NCBI GenBank assembly: GCA_000349905.1 | Contig: KB722747.1 | Coordinates: 520,219-584,218 of the forward strand | Reading direction: 5' to 3' | Source: Volvariella volvacea V23 | Taxonomy: Eukaryota > Basidiomycota > Agaricomycetes > Agaricales > Pluteaceae | Length of the DNA: 64,000 nucleotides | In this document: in pieces, positions 32,114-44,983 of the stretch | How positions within the stretch are numbered: position 1 is the first letter of the stretch | Layout: each line of letters opens with the position of its first letter | Notes under the pieces: generated by a model | Seen by the model: the letters and a program-made list of their open reading frames with translations, nothing else | Databases searched by the model: none | Told to the model about the DNA's origin: nothing | Program-made: the position numbers and the translations under genes

Positions 32114-33697
32114 ATGGTCCCAAGAACGGTGCTCAGTCGCGCCCTTCGCAGCGCAGTGCGCACTCCTGTAAGTTTTCGATTTACTTTCCATAATTCCTGT
32201 TTGTTCTGATTGCAAAACACAGCGCCAAATACCTTCGTTGCGGACTTTTGCGACAGCCCACAACGTCGGTCCTCATACTGAAATAACAACCTTGCCCAAT
32301 GGCTTGACTGTCGCTACTGAGTCGCACCCTAGTGCTCAAACCGCTACTGTTGGTGTTTGGATTGACGCGGGCTCCCGGGCTGAGACGGACAAAACAAACG
32401 GAACCGCTCACTTCTTGGAACACATGGCATTTAAAGGCACCAACCGAAGGACACAACATGCGCTTGAGCTCGAGGTCGAGAACTTGGGCTCTCACCTAAA
32501 CGCTTACACGTCTCGCGAGCAGACCGTGTACTACGCTAAGAGCTTCCGAAAGGACGTTCCAACCGCTGTTGATATCATAAGTGATATCCTCCAGAATTCC
32601 AAGTTGGAGAACGCTGCTATTGAGCGGGAACGTGATGTCATTCTGCGGGAGCAGCAAGAGGTCGACAAGCAGCTAGAGGAAGTTGTCTTTGACCACCTGC
32701 ATGCTGTCGCTTTCCAAGGTATGGTCGGACCCTTTTATTCCGTCTCTCTCCTAAGTCTGTTCGCTCAGGTCAACCGCTCGGTCGCACTATCTTGGGTCCC
32801 AAGAAGAACATTCTGTCGATACAACGCGACGACTTGTCCAACTACATCAAGACCAACTACACTGCCGACCGCATGGTTCTCGTTGGCGCTGGTGGTGTCG
32901 ATCACGGTGAACTCGTCAAGCTTGCTGAGAAGCACTTCTCTTCGTTACCCGTCTCCCCTAATCCCATCCCCCTCGGTCGTCTCTCCCACCCCAAGACAAC
33001 TTTCGTCGGTTCCGAAGTTCGCATTCGGGATGACGAGATCCCCACCGCAAACATTGCCATTGCCGTCGAAGGTGTTGGCTGGAGCTCACCAGACTACTTC
33101 CCCATGATGGTAATGCAAAGCATCTTCGGTAACTGGGATCGCAGTCTCGGTTCATCGCCACTACTTTCTTCTCGGCTTTCCCACATTATCTCTAGCAACA
33201 ACTTGGCCAACTCTTTCATGTCCTTCTCAACATCTTACTCTGATACCGGTCTTTGGGGTATCTACCTCGTCTCGGAGAACTTGGTCAACTTGGACGACTT
33301 GATGCACTTCACCATGAAGGAATGGACACGTATGAGCATTGCTCCTACAGAGGTTGAGGTTGAGCGTGCCAAGAGTCAACTCAAGGCCGGTTTGCTGCTT
33401 AGCCTCGATGGCACCACTGCTATCGCAGAGGATATCGGTCGCCAGCTCGTTACTAGCGGTAGACGACTAACACCTCAACAAATCGAGTTCGCTGTTGATG
33501 CCGTCACTGTTGATGACATCAAGCGCGTCGCTCAGAAATACCTTTGGGACAAGGATGTGAGTACTAGTCATTCAAATGGTATGAACTATGGTGCTGATTA
33601 ATCATTCTTGCAGTTCGCTCTTGCCGCAACTGGAAGCATTGAGGGTCTCTTGGATTACAACCGTATTCGCAACGATTTGTCTTCTATGCTGTACTAG
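32114..33697 (+). CDS. MAS1: mitochondrial processing peptidase beta subunit
   Basis: Predicted 473 residues, exons 32114-32167, 32223-32718, 32769-33556 and 33614-33697. The N-terminus [18 protein letters not shown] is an Arg-rich, acid-free matrix presequence. The M16 zinc site HFLEH places His81, Glu84 and His85, with the distal ligand in the block following [16 protein letters not shown]. Other family marks are [31 protein letters not shown] and [20 protein letters not shown]. The subunit is catalytic in MPP, which removes presequences from imported proteins. Overall length and order match Mas1/PMPCB, so the gene appears complete. Confidence 0.94.
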
Positions 33698-34164
33698 ACA
33701 GGTAGGAGAAGCAGCAATTTAGAGTGACCTTCGTTAACACACCACTCGTTCCCTATCCCTTGCTACTTAGTGGGCTTATCATAGAATATGCTTGACCGGT
33801 ACAGTAGATTTTTCGCGCAATGAAAATATAATAGGGAAAGGCATACCCTTCGTTGACTTGGCCCACCATACTGAATGACTGTCGAACGTTGAACCAAAGT
33901 CAAGCGTTTGAACTAGATTGGCCTCTAAATTATAGATGGTATTCGAGTTAACTACGCGCTAAGCTGAAATTGTTATATATACGCCAGCCGCACTCATCGG
34001 CGTCGAGAGACCATCAGTTGGTATTCAATATGTGAATGGGTAGTGCCTGAAGGACTCATGCGAGTCACTGGCTGACTACATAGCCGACCGCTATTTCGTC
34101 ATCTTTAGCCTGATGGTCCGTGCGCCTTCGCAAAACGCATATAACCCCCCTCCCAACACGGTGA
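33698..34164. other. MPP beta 3' flank and U2 upstream region
   Basis: 467 bases containing the 3' flank of the peptidase gene and the presumed U2 promoter. An AT-rich TATATATA lies near 33974-33982, about 185 bases before the RNA start and so probably too distant for a TATA box. No other structure is evident. Confidence 0.35.
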
Positions 34165-34356
34165 TTCCTTACCACTCTGGCCTTTTGGCTTAGATCAAGT
34201 GTAGTATCTGTTCTTAATAGTTTAACCACTATTACGGAGGCACCGCCTCCTAATTTGGTTATCTAATTTTTGTCGCCCCAGCTCCCCGGGCTCTGCTTGC
34301 AACCTGGGGACGCGATGACCTTGCTATTGCACTACCGGCTTGTGTCGTCAGGGGAC
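34165..34356 (+). ncRNA. U2 spliceosomal snRNA
   Basis: The sequence CCTTTTGGCTTAGATCAAGT followed by GTAGTATCTGTTCTT matches the invariant 5' end of U2, close to yeast U2. It contains the branch-site recognition GTAGTA at 34201-34206. Stem-loop II is followed by CGGAGGCACCGCCTCC, a clean hairpin. Next is an Sm-type site, AATTTTTG, at about 34266-34273. Two 3' hairpins are suggested by CCCCAGCTC...CCTGGGG and by CTTGCTATTGCACTACC, which parallels the usual 3' loop. Both ends are estimates; the 5' end by the usual spacing before CCTTTTGG. It lies between MPP beta and the CFA-synthase gene, with its own promoter expected upstream. Confidence 0.92.
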
Positions 34357-34547
34357 CTCTCTTGCACTCTTCTTGCTTGATGGTCAGAGTACTCGTCGGT
34401 TGACGCTGTATTCGGTTTAAGCAATAGGCTTGCTAGGGGGTTTTATTCCTTGTTGCTAGCATACTCAATGCGGTACACGGGGGAAGTTTACACACGTCCA
34501 AGGTGAACAATATTTCACCGCTATCATACTGTAGAAAAACGCTGAAC

Positions 34548-36832
34548 TCAGTCATAAATGTTACACCCGTAACCTTGGTATCCTTCTCGGGTGAATGTGA
34601 TGATGTGGTCTGGACAGTGGCCATTAGTACTGACAAGTACAGTATGACAAAATGGAACCCACCACCGAGTGTGCGAGTTGTGAACCCAACTTCGCAATAG
34701 CAACTACAAAACGGTGAATAGGTAACTTTGAATCTGTTCCCCTGGAGTAACTTACTAGTAGTCTACAGGGATTACACGATACTCAATAACCATTATGAGT
34801 TCCGCGTCGAGAAAAGCACTCACAAATCCACTTCCTTCTGAAAACTTCAATTGCCGTTTGCCCATTCGTTCTGGACATAACTTCGGGGTACTCTCGCTGT
34901 AACGCAGGGACAATTACTTTCTCAAAATGGTCCTCAAACCTTCTTCGCCACTCTCGTAGTGTCCTCGCGTAGTGAGGTCCTATATTGCAGACCGAATCGA
35001 CCACTAGGCGGCCTTGGGATCCTGAGGTCAGTGATTGTATCAAAAGTGTCAGGGTAGGAAGGCAGCCTCCCGGAAATACTGTCAAGGTAATTAGTTTTTA
35101 GCCTCAAAAGCGGGTGGAAGGACCGACTCTGGAATCAACCAGATTATCGCTCGTTAACGATTCAAGGTAGGCTATAAGCATAATTCATGTACACGCACCC
35201 ATTTCCGAATAAAGTCTATCTCTTTAAGATAATCCTTTAACCCTATGTCGTAAATTAGTACTCGACGCCCTCATCGGTGAGGAGGATTGAGGCATCTCAC
35301 TAGCTTCTGGGAGTGTGATGACCTGGATGACACCGACTGCGTCCTTCTCCTTCAACGCCCAATCGACAATTCTCCAATATGTTTCCATGAACTCCAAGCC
35401 CACCGCCTCCAGCATCTCTACACTGACAACTCGATCGAATGCGCCCTTCCAGTGATCAGGCATACTCCTGTAATCCATGAGGTGTACTCGAATTTTCTCG
35501 TCCTTACCGGTCTCCTCGTTCGGCCCGAATCCTGCAGCTTTGACCCGTTCACGAGCTAGTTTCTGCTGTTGATGGGACAAAGTCAATGTGTCGACCATCA
35601 CACCAGGAATGATTTGTGCGATTCGAATTGCCAAAGAGCCCCAACCAGATCCTATTTCGAGGACTCGCTGACCTGGGAGAATATGAGCCTTCCGAATGAT
35701 GTGGTCCAACTTTCTCCATTGTGCTGCTTCCAAGTCGTCGTAGACTGCGGGATCATCGAGTGCTGGTGAGAGGAGTGAGGAGTAGATGTAATTTTTCTCA
35801 GTCGGGATGATTGCTGCTGAGCCGGTATTGCCGCAGGTACCCAAATCGCCGTCCAGGTTGTCGAAAATAGCACAAGAGTAAGTCATGTCCTTCGATAAGA
35901 ACCCTGCATATATGAGCACTCAAAGTAATGTCTAAGTATTGATATGGACATACCTGCAAACATATCGTTCGAAATGTCATAATGTGCAGAAATGTTGGAT
36001 CTTGCGTTACCGAGTGTATTCGCGAATCGAGACGATATAAGCTTTTGGGGCAGTCTCCCTAAAACATAGATTAAACTCGTATTGAGATTAGCAGTCAGGG
36101 TCTCCTTATTCGCGAGGAAAAGCTAGGCTATATTAGCATAAATATTGCGCATATATTTTCTAACACACCTCGAAGACGCCAACAAGGTCGTCACACTCGA
36201 CTTCGCCGTACATGTATGCTTCGCCAAACCCAAGATCACCCATCGTGCATAGCCTGATCCAGAATGTTTCATTCATGACGCGTATTTTTGCCCGAGGAAA
36301 GTCGGACGCTTGAACGTTATCGCTTCTGACCTTCGCACGCCCCCCCTTTCGAATACCTTGGGGTGCGGCAGGGGTAAAATTTCCACTTCCAGGCAAACAC
36401 ACGGAATCAACATCTGTGTCCGATGAGCCCGAATCTATGTGACCTGGATAAGTCTCCAGTGGGTGTTGTGCTTCATTTGTTAAGGAGGTTGTCCTCGGGG
36501 AATCTGGAGTCGGTGTCTCCTGGTGGCCTCTGACCTCGTCGGCGTGGTTTTGTCGATCAGGGAACGTGTAAATCTGCCCAGATGGCGTAATAATGCGCAG
36601 CTCCCCCACTGTAATGTTGCTTAGGAAGCTAGCAGATGGCACGGATTCAATAGGGCCCAAGAGCAGATATGACTATTACTCACGAAATAGCCGTAGCCTC
36701 TGCGAGTTTTGAGAACGGGGTCCATGTGAGTCGGGCTGCAGTAGCAAAGGCAGTTTCGGAGACGCTGTGCCATGCATGGTTGAGTAGTGTAGACAGAGGC
36801 CGAGGGTGTTCGGAAAATGCACTAAACGCCAT
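34548..36832 (-). CDS. cyclopropane-fatty-acyl-phospholipid synthase family protein
   Basis: Predicted 608 residues in eight exons: 36832-36684, 36628-36169, 36122-35954, 35903-35301, 35260-35195, 35078-34824, 34725-34663 and 34609-34548. The start is MAFSAFSEHPRPLS. Conserved blocks are GDLGFGEAYMYGEVECDDLV, ANTLGNARSNISAHYDISND, FLSKDMTYSCAIF, the SAM-binding loop VLEIGSGWGSLA at about 339-350, VVSVEMLEAVG, FIRKW then FPGGCLP, and the end LGDHIITFTREG. Family members transfer a methylene or methyl group from S-adenosylmethionine to unsaturated acyl chains of phospholipids or sphingolipids. The exact product cannot be told from sequence. Residues about 65-130 form a Ser/Thr/Pro-rich insertion. 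The junctions around 35195 and 34725 are less certain than the rest. Confidence 0.86.
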
Positions 36833-37154
36833 TCGTTTGCACTCTGTGCAAGGCAAAGAAGGGGGGAAGGTTGTTGAGGAAAAGGAGGACGTCGGACGGA
36901 AGTGTGCGTTGGCTGTCTATCACCTCTTGATTTGCAGATGCAGAACGAGGAAAGAAATGGAAGGATGCATTCCGACTTCGGCTTCCAATGAAATGCTGGT
37001 TCCTCAAGGGAATCCATCAGCCTCATTCATTTCTTCTCGGTTTCCAACTACAAATACGCGCAAACATGCCACAGCTATCCAAGTTTCAACACAGCGGATA
37101 TATGCAGATCGGGTAATAAAACAAGCAAAATGACTATCCCTACGATCCGTAGGG
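36833..37154. other. intergenic, CFA synthase start to Rif1 stop
   Basis: 322 bases between the CFA-synthase start and the Rif1 stop, both on the minus strand. It should hold the CFA-synthase promoter and the Rif1 3' end. No specific element was recognised. Confidence 0.35.
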
Positions 37155-40100
37155 CTAGAATAACCTCAGTTTGCTACCTTCAGTCTTGGGCGTCATGGGG
37201 CCCCCAGACGATCCGAACCTCCTTAGCCTTCTTGTGGCCACCTCTCTTGACGGACTTCCAGCACTCACAATCGAGTCGTCACTGGGCGGATCAACGTTTC
37301 TCGTTCCCAACCGACTATCGTGGATCGTGCGTGTCCTGCGGATAACAGGGGAAATCAAGTGGTGTGGCGTAACCTGCCCCAAGTGGGGGTCGTCGTCCGA
37401 GGATGGCACCTCGGTAGACTCGGGAATGCTCTTCAGAGAACTAACTCGCCCTTTGACGGGAAAGGAGATTGAATCATCTGCATAACCGAAGTAGTAGTAA
37501 ATAACACCTCAAAGGGTGATAAAACTCGGACCTACCACTTCCAGGGACAATGTGCAACGCACTGATAGGGGAAGATGGTGCAGAACTGGCAACATTATCA
37601 GGCGCTGTTGGTGTTAACGATGCGGCTTGGAATGGGTCTTCCTCAATCATATCTCCAGACTCTGACTGCCGGCCTTGGCCGTCATATTCTTTAGAACGCC
37701 TTCGTTTCCTGGATGCATTACCATCAGCAACTTCATCAACCAAATCCCCTTCGTTGGCATTAGCTTGAGTCCTCGCCTTCCTCATGGCTTCTCTACGAGG
37801 GTTAGTGGGTGTCGTGAACTCGTATGCGAAGTCTTTGAGTCCAAGTTCGGCAGAAACCAAGGAAGCGGCGACAGTTGTTTCGATAACTCTTGCAGTACCA
37901 CCCCGGCTTCCTTTGGTTGGCGTCGTTGGGGCGTCGGTGAAAACAGGTGCTGGCTGAGTAATATCGCTCTCTTGATTGTCTTCAACTACGATATGTTCGC
38001 CATATAGGTCTCGTAGTCTAGGTACGACCACTGCATCCAGCACCATCTTGTATCGTTTACGCACAGTAATCCTCCGTCCCGCTTTTACAGCTTTTTTGGC
38101 CTGGGGGACCTCCTCAGCCCCTTTATCGGGTATATCGCGAGATGATGCAGGCGTTGCAGTACCAGACGAGCTCGACTTTGCGTCCTGGACATGTAATGTT
38201 GAAACGAGAGTTGTGGACTCGGAGAGCAGGCTATCAGCCACTAACTGTTCGTCCTCGAAATCGCTGTCGCTTTCTTTCTCTGGCATGTTGGTCATCGATA
38301 ATAGCACAGGCTCTGTCGCTACTTTATTCCTCTTCAAAGGCCGCTCTGACTCTTCTGCGTCCTCATCGATCGTCGATAAGGGCCGTTTCTTCTTGTTACT
38401 CGATCGGGGCTTGAGCCACTTCCCTGTACCAATATATGCACGCTCCCTCAATGGCGTGAGCACAGAGGTAGTCGCTGGTATAGAGTTAATGGCGCCTGTG
38501 CTGTCATTCTCTTTGTCTCCGCCATCTCTTTCTGGTGTAACTCGTCTACGCTTAAATGGAGATCGAGAGGTATTGGACGCATTCCTCTTCGGGGTTTCTG
38601 GAAGGAACATGCGCAGTGGCGTGTGCACAGGGGAGCTGGGTGGGGAGCCGCTAGCAGGTCCTCTCGGGAATGGCGATGGTGATGCCTTAGTCGGGCGTGG
38701 GGGTGTACAGGCGCGGAGAAGGAACCTTGATGATGACTGTGGTGTTGAAGGGACAACAAATGTGGAGGATTTAAAACGCGGGGGCAGCGATGGCTCTTGA
38801 ACAACTTGCACCTTTGTACCAGATGGCTTAGGCGGCGGTGTGGGGGAGGCGGAAGGTGATGGGAAGAAGGCTGGCTTGAGTACTCCAACAAATGGTGATG
38901 ATGCGATTGAGCGTGGAGCAACCCTCTGAGGGGATGCTGGAGGGGATATTAAAGTATCCGAACTTTGCTTAATGGTCGTTTGAAGGGAGTCGGTACCATC
39001 TGCAACCACTTCTTCATCACTGCTGTAGATTTCGATGACGTCGTGCATCTCGGCGACTGGTCCTGGTGCGGGTGGTGGCTTGAGGTCGCAAACATCTAAA
39101 CAATGTAGCAGGGGCCTGGGCCACCCCATGGATGACTCCAGCATGTCAGCGTATTTGGAGCTCCAGAATTCAATGAAGGCATCTTTTGCTGCTGGGGTGG
39201 GTACGTCGCGGTCTATAAATGCAGAGTCTAGGAGGGTTGCAAATGTTCTCAGTATTTCGACCGAAGGGGGCAGCGATTGGAGAGCGACTAGGCAAGCCTC
39301 ATATAAAGGAATGATCTAAATTGTATGGTAAGTGCGTTATCCATGTCCAGTGTTGACGCCATACATACATCATAAGTGTATTCGCTCTGGGACCAGACGC
39401 GGTGTTTATCTGCAATCCATAACGAGAATCCATCCTGGAGCAGCTCCAAGACTTCTTTCACTAGTGTTCCAGGGGTAGCAGTAACCGCCCGAGTAACAGA
39501 ACGTATCATCCACATCAAAGGCAAAACATCTCCACGTTCGATTGGGTAGTTATGTGCGATAGTGGCATTCATGAACTCGAAGATAGCAGCAGGGACCTCT
39601 CGGGCGTCACTCATTTCCAGTTGTGAAACCAAGATGTCTGCGACACGGGCTGGTAGGGGTTGAGTGTCGAAACGGTTTTGGATGATAGACCGAGCGACGG
39701 TGTCGAGCACAGTAAATGAATCTACACCATAATCCAAGGCTTTGCTCGTTGTTTGTAAGAGGAAGTCCTCCCAGGCATTGAGGTCATCGGTGCTGAGCTC
39801 CCATGGATCGGAAGACCTAGAAGATTCTATGAGCTAATGAAAAAAAAGAATATTCAAACGCACATGAGCGGGACACCCAATAAGTTCACGAATCCTTCCC
39901 ATTTGCTTTCCCCATCGGTCTGCCACGTCTTCACGAACGTTCTCCAAACTAATGATCTTGCTTCGGTACTCCAACTCCAATCCCATATCTTATCCTCGAT
40001 CGCAGGGATATAACCCCAAAATGCCTTGAGAGCGTCTTCCTCACATACCACCACCACCTCAGCACACAAAGCCGCCCAGACACTTCGAGCGTGATCACTT

Positions 40101-42782
40101 GAGTCGGCGAACTCGTCCTCATTCTTCATTAGACATGCCAATAGTCTCTCTCCTGCCGGGTCAAGTTGATCAGTGGGCACAGCATTACGTGCGGACATCC
40201 ACAATTCCCGGATGATGCGAAGCTTCAGCAACCCATTGGTGAGCTCTCCCGATGCAACTAGTTGTGGTCGGTCGGGGGCATCGAGAATGGCATCGACTGC
40301 ATTTGTATTTGGGGGTGTGCTACGGGGCGTCACCACGAAGTTGCCATCTTGTAGGATCTCGATTAAGACATCGACTGCTTTGATCGCAAATTCGGATATG
40401 CCAGAATTATCACCGGACTCTGATTGCACAAATCAGCTTCTGCTCTTGTACACCTAAATTGTGGTTAGGGGTTGGCCTTACCTTGTAGCATGCTCACGTT
40501 TGCCTTCAGTAACCCATCCCAGACCGCGACGACCTCAGACTGTTGCGGAATTAATACATCGGCAACTGAAGTACAAGGGAGAACACGTACAGGAACTTCA
40601 TTCTCGTCGAACATCTCCAAACAGCTTAAAGCATCTCGCCATATTCCCAGCAATCCCTCGAATACCCAATCCTTAGCGAGCTCCTCTCTTGTCAATGGGC
40701 GCACATCCTCGATGCCGGGTGTTTCGTCAAACATCGGCTGCACAACCGAGGCCAGGGACTTGAACTCGACTGTTAGCAACCCTGGATTTGACGAAAATAG
40801 CGACTTTGAGAGGAGATGATTGCAATTCCATGTTGTCAAGCTGGGAGATCCAAGACCGACAAGCTGACGCATTGTTTCCATCGCATCCGAGCAAGTACGC
40901 CCTCCTTTGCTCATCATCACCTTCAATAGGTATAATGAACGCTGTATAGCATCGTCTCCACCCTCCTCGTCACCTAGCAAGGCAGCAATGGTGGCCACAC
41001 CTGCTTGTAACTCGACAACAGACTTGAGCACCTTCCAGTAGTATTCCCTTGGGGAAGTCTCCTGTTCCTTCCCAGATCCTGTGTCCTGATCCGACTCCAC
41101 CTCTGACTCTCCGTCCGGGTGGGGAGGCAACGGAGGCTGGAGGTAAACCCATGCCATGCACCTCCACACTATACAAGCCAGTGCCCTCACAGAAGACTTC
41201 TTATGCCGCATTGCCAGGGAGAGGAGCGAATAAATTACGCGCGACAGCTTGGCATTGTTACAAAGTGTGGAACTCAAAAGGACGACAAAACTGCCGAGGA
41301 TGCTTAATGCCCAAACAGGCCCCTGTGCTGCTTGTTCTGGCTCATGCGCGTTAAGTGTCGTTCTCAATGTGCGGACGATCACCGATTCCGTTGTGAGTTT
41401 TGTTGGTGATGATAGTGGTGTGGTTGCTTGTCGCTTGGGAGACGATTCGACAGACAGGAGAAAATGGGCTACGGCGCGTGATGCGCGAGTATGCAGATGA
41501 GACTGAGGTATCGATGTTATGCCGAGCACTAATCCCCCAAGGGCGTGGCAGCTCTGAGTCCGTAAGGCGAGCGTAGGAGCCAAAAGGTTGGAAAGAATTG
41601 AGGGAAGAAGATCTACAAAAGAAGGGGCAAATGTGCGTGGTTGAAAGAGGCACAAGTCATGAATTGCCTATTATCAGCGCTAGAGTGAGTCACAGGGGTA
41701 TAGCACGGAATAGTTCATACTTCACCTTCAGTCCATCGCTCGCGGATCCCTTTTTCCCTTCCTTGCCTAGCTGACCGTCCATTCCCCTTTGCAATGCCAT
41801 AGCAATTTTTTCCCTTAGTGGCATTAACACCTCTGCAGGAAGTCTTTGGACCTGGATAAGCCATATGACGAGGGCATTCGTTTTGCGTGCATTTGGCGTG
41901 GGCAGTTCTTCCGCAAGTGGTATTTCTAAAGCCTGTTCGAGTATTATCCGTAGCTGATTATCTACAAGGTGAGTATGCAGCCCGTGTCCTTCAGTCGCAA
42001 ATCCCAAAGATGACATAGGGTGAATGAGTACCTGTAAATATCCTATGGATAGCAGGAGTAGTGAAGAGAATGGCCAGAAGCTTGATGACAGAATGGCTGA
42101 TGGTGCATAAATCCCTGGCGTATTTGACCTGCTCCGCGGTCATTCCTCTTTTCTTCTTCTTTGGCGTGCTTTTGGGAGAAGGCAACGAGCCTTCTGGCAG
42201 GTCCACGCACACAACATCTTCCTCTGGCTCTAGCAATGGTGAAGTTTGGAGGTGGCTAGGATCCTGCAACGCGCGTCCCAAATCGCGAGCAAGCGCTTTT
42301 ACGAACGACTCCTTGTTCTTCCTCATTGGCTGAAATAGTGGCCATGACGAGTCTGCATCGGTTGAGCTTGTGACAGAGGAACGAAGGCGTGCGGCGAGGA
42401 TGTTGTATCCCTCAATCAAGTCCCGCAACGAAGCATCCAGGGCGACAATCTTGGAGACAGGATACTCGAGGTATGTAAGGTTGATCAAGGGGTCAGAGGG
42501 CTCTGGCGTAATCTCGCGTTCTTTTGTTTCTGGGACTGGTAGCAACGCAACAGTGGGCTGCTTGAGAATAGACCGCGACGGCGTCGAGTTGGTAAGGTTG
42601 TTGAGCGACCTCGGCTTAAGGGGCGCGGCGAGACTGTGGTATTTATTGTGAAGGGACCAGGCAACACGAGAGCCACCAGGAATCACAGCGCGGTTCTCCT
42701 TGTCACGATGAGCTGTACTCGGGGGCGTGGGTAGGTTCAAGGTGGGGATTGAATTTTTCCCCAAGAAAACATCGTCCGTCAT
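37155..42782 (-). CDS. RIF1: Rif1-like telomere and replication-timing protein
   Basis: Predicted 1,759 residues in seven exons: 42782-42032, 41961-41726, 41667-40482, 40419-39864, 39816-39369, 39315-37536 and 37477-37155; all phases agree. Residues about 90-1,100 are a HEAT-like alpha-helical region of Rif1_N type, with LTYLEYPVSKIVALDASLRD, then RKTNALVIWLIQVQRLP and SILSNLLAPTLALRTQSCHAL. The C-terminal 600 residues are Ser/Pro-rich and probably disordered, with basic blocks (FKRRRVTPER, SRKRRRSKEY). Two PP1 docking motifs lie near the N-terminus: RVAW at 39-42 and SILK at 71-74. Rif1 brings PP1 to origins and telomeres to oppose DDK. Pairing both motifs at the N-terminus is the yeast arrangement, whereas in animals they are C-terminal. 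Confidence 0.86.
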
Positions 42783-43349
42783 AGTTGCACGGCAAAGAAA
42801 AAAGAGGAAAATAGCAGGAAAATAGCAGAAGAAAAGAGAATACTATGAGGCCGCCCCGCCCCTTCAAGCTGGTTCGTCAACAGACACGGGAATTGTGATC
42901 AATGGGTTTGTCACGCCAACGCTTACCGTCTGTCACACCGTGTTTACGCGTCGCGCGCTTTGTCTATCCTTATTTGCGCCATCGGGACTTTGTGCACATC
43001 GTGATTGATATGTATACGAAACAGCTAGGCTAATACCACATGTTGCATTAATATTCAATCGAATACACAACGTCTGGTATACATGTGTTCTACATTATCA
43101 GAGAATGCGCCCGCGCGTCAAATTGAGGCCAAAGGAGGTATGTAAGGTATATCTAATAAAAGCAACCGGTTACAAGGAATGGGAGGACCCACCAGCTCCC
43201 AACAAAGAGACCTGAGGCCACGGGGATTGCCTGTCCCCAAAATGTGCTCTATATTGGAACGTGTTGTGTTGGGGAAAGATGCTAGCATCCAGCTGTGTGC
43301 GCTACCCTACTGCGCCATTAGAACGTGGAATTTCGCCCAGTCCATGAGC
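42783..43349. other. intergenic, Rif1 promoter side
   Basis: 567 bases between the Rif1 start and the RlpA-like stop. The part just after 42783 is purine-rich (AAAGAAAAAAGAGG) and probably 5' leader or promoter of Rif1. No gene is seen. Confidence 0.35.
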
Positions 43350-44081
43350 CTAGATCTCTCCCTGTCCATCCGCACGTAGTTCATGCTCGCTTTCAGAACC
43401 AAGGGATCGCGGATGCCATGCCCTATTCATGAAGTGCCACGTGATACCAATACGTCCTCGATCGAGACTACCATCCAGTTCTGTGAACAGTGATGGGGAG
43501 AGGTCTGGTGAAATATTCGACAGAAACGCGTTAGTGGTTGGACAAAGATCTTAATAAGTAAATGACCTAGGTCACCGTCCGCACAGGATGGGCAGCTATC
43601 CCGTATGAGACCATAAACTTTCTTTCCGGTTCTAGCGTTGGTAATCTCAATCCACTAGGTAGTGTCAATGTTAAAATTGCGCACAGGACAGGCGGCACGA
43701 TACATACCTGATCGCAGTTACCGCCTCCATTTCTGTCGTAACGAGATTTTGCAATGGCTACAATGGGCCTGTCTGCTGTATCAGTTTGACCACAATTTCC
43801 TAGGCCTGCCAACTTAGTATTAAGTGGATTGATTTTTTCAAGAGGCCTATTAAATACCTGGATAGAACCACGTCGCCTGGTGTGTAGCGAGTCTCATCAG
43901 ACACACGCCACTCCGATCAGAATACTTTGTCACATACCTGTCCGCTATTGACAATTCGTTTCTCGATATTTTGACGGCTTTCTGTAGTGGTGGTACTGTT
44001 GATGGGCGAGGCGAGTGACAAGCTTACTGCAGTTGCGAAGAGGAAGAGAAAGAAGAGCACAATGCGAATAACGGCGAGCAT
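43350..44081 (-). CDS. secreted RlpA-like double-psi beta-barrel protein
   Basis: Predicted 167 residues in five exons: 44081-43938, 43876-43858 (19 nt), 43805-43708, 43654-43567 and 43504-43350. A signal peptide MLAVIRIVLFFLFLFATAVS leads the protein, and a dibasic KR near residue 42 could be a Kex2 site. The mature barrel reads ATWFYPGLGNCGQTDTADRP, GGNCDQWIEITNARTGKKV, LIRDSCPSCADGDLDLSP and IGITWHFMNRAW. Four conserved Cys residues fit two disulfides. Such small expansin/barwin-like proteins are common in fungal secretomes; binding to cell-wall polymers is plausible but unproven. The residues usual for lytic activity cannot be judged from this sequence. Confidence 0.85.
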
Positions 44082-44983
44082 AACGTTCCGTAAGACGGTT
44101 CTCGAAATGCAAAAAAGGGGGTGTTGCTTTGCCTCCGTGAGGAGCAGTCGCCTTCATATATGCATGAATTGCGTACGCCCTGAGATGGCAGGCGTCCGCG
44201 TTTTCGCTGTAAAAACGGGATGAATGCGGGGTGTCAACCCCGAAATGACAATGAAAAAATTGCAGAATGCGAGTGGACAGCCATGCCGTGAACCCTACTT
44301 CACGGAATGCCGGACATTTAACAGAAGACGGCTCGAATTCTCTGTTTGAATCGAAAGGGCCCGTTTTTCGTACTGAATGGCCATGGCCACCCCAGTAGAA
44401 CAATTCTCTGAGAGTATGATAATATATGTTAGGTGTATTGTAAGTCATTTGAGTAGAATACCTCGACCACTCACGCTATTAATTGGAGGCTGAATGTCAC
44501 GGATGTCATATATAAATCCGCAACCAATTATAATTAGGTAGTGCGCGGGGAGTATGTGCATAGTTGCCAAGACAGTGGATAGGTCAAAACAAAGGAACAA
44601 TGGCATGCTGCATACCAGTTGTCAACAGCCTCGAGGCTGAAAGAAAACAGATTACTACCGGGTGGCAAAGGGACAGTTTGATAAATGGCGTCAATCACAA
44701 ATACTTTAGCAAAGAGTAGGTGACTTGGTAGAACACCCCGCTGCCGTATTGCCAGACGGAGGACGGCCTCTTTGGAGTTGGGAGTTGGTAGCCACACCAC
44801 ACGGAACGATTGATCGGTACTTAGCCGGGTTGATGCTGTGCGGGCATCTAAACTCCGCTCAAACAAGGTCGCGGCATCGCCATCCGCGACCCTCAGGCTC
44901 TCAATCTGCTTACTGATTCTTGGTAAGGTAGTCAGGCCATAGGAGCACGCAATAAACATTGACGCAACCTTTGAGATAGACAC
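44082..44983. other. divergent intergenic region, RlpA-like and Bzz1-like genes
   Basis: About 900 bases between head-to-head starts. A 152-codon minus-strand frame at 44534-44992 overlaps the Bzz1 start and matches nothing recognised. The promoters of both flanking genes must lie here. Confidence 0.35.
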
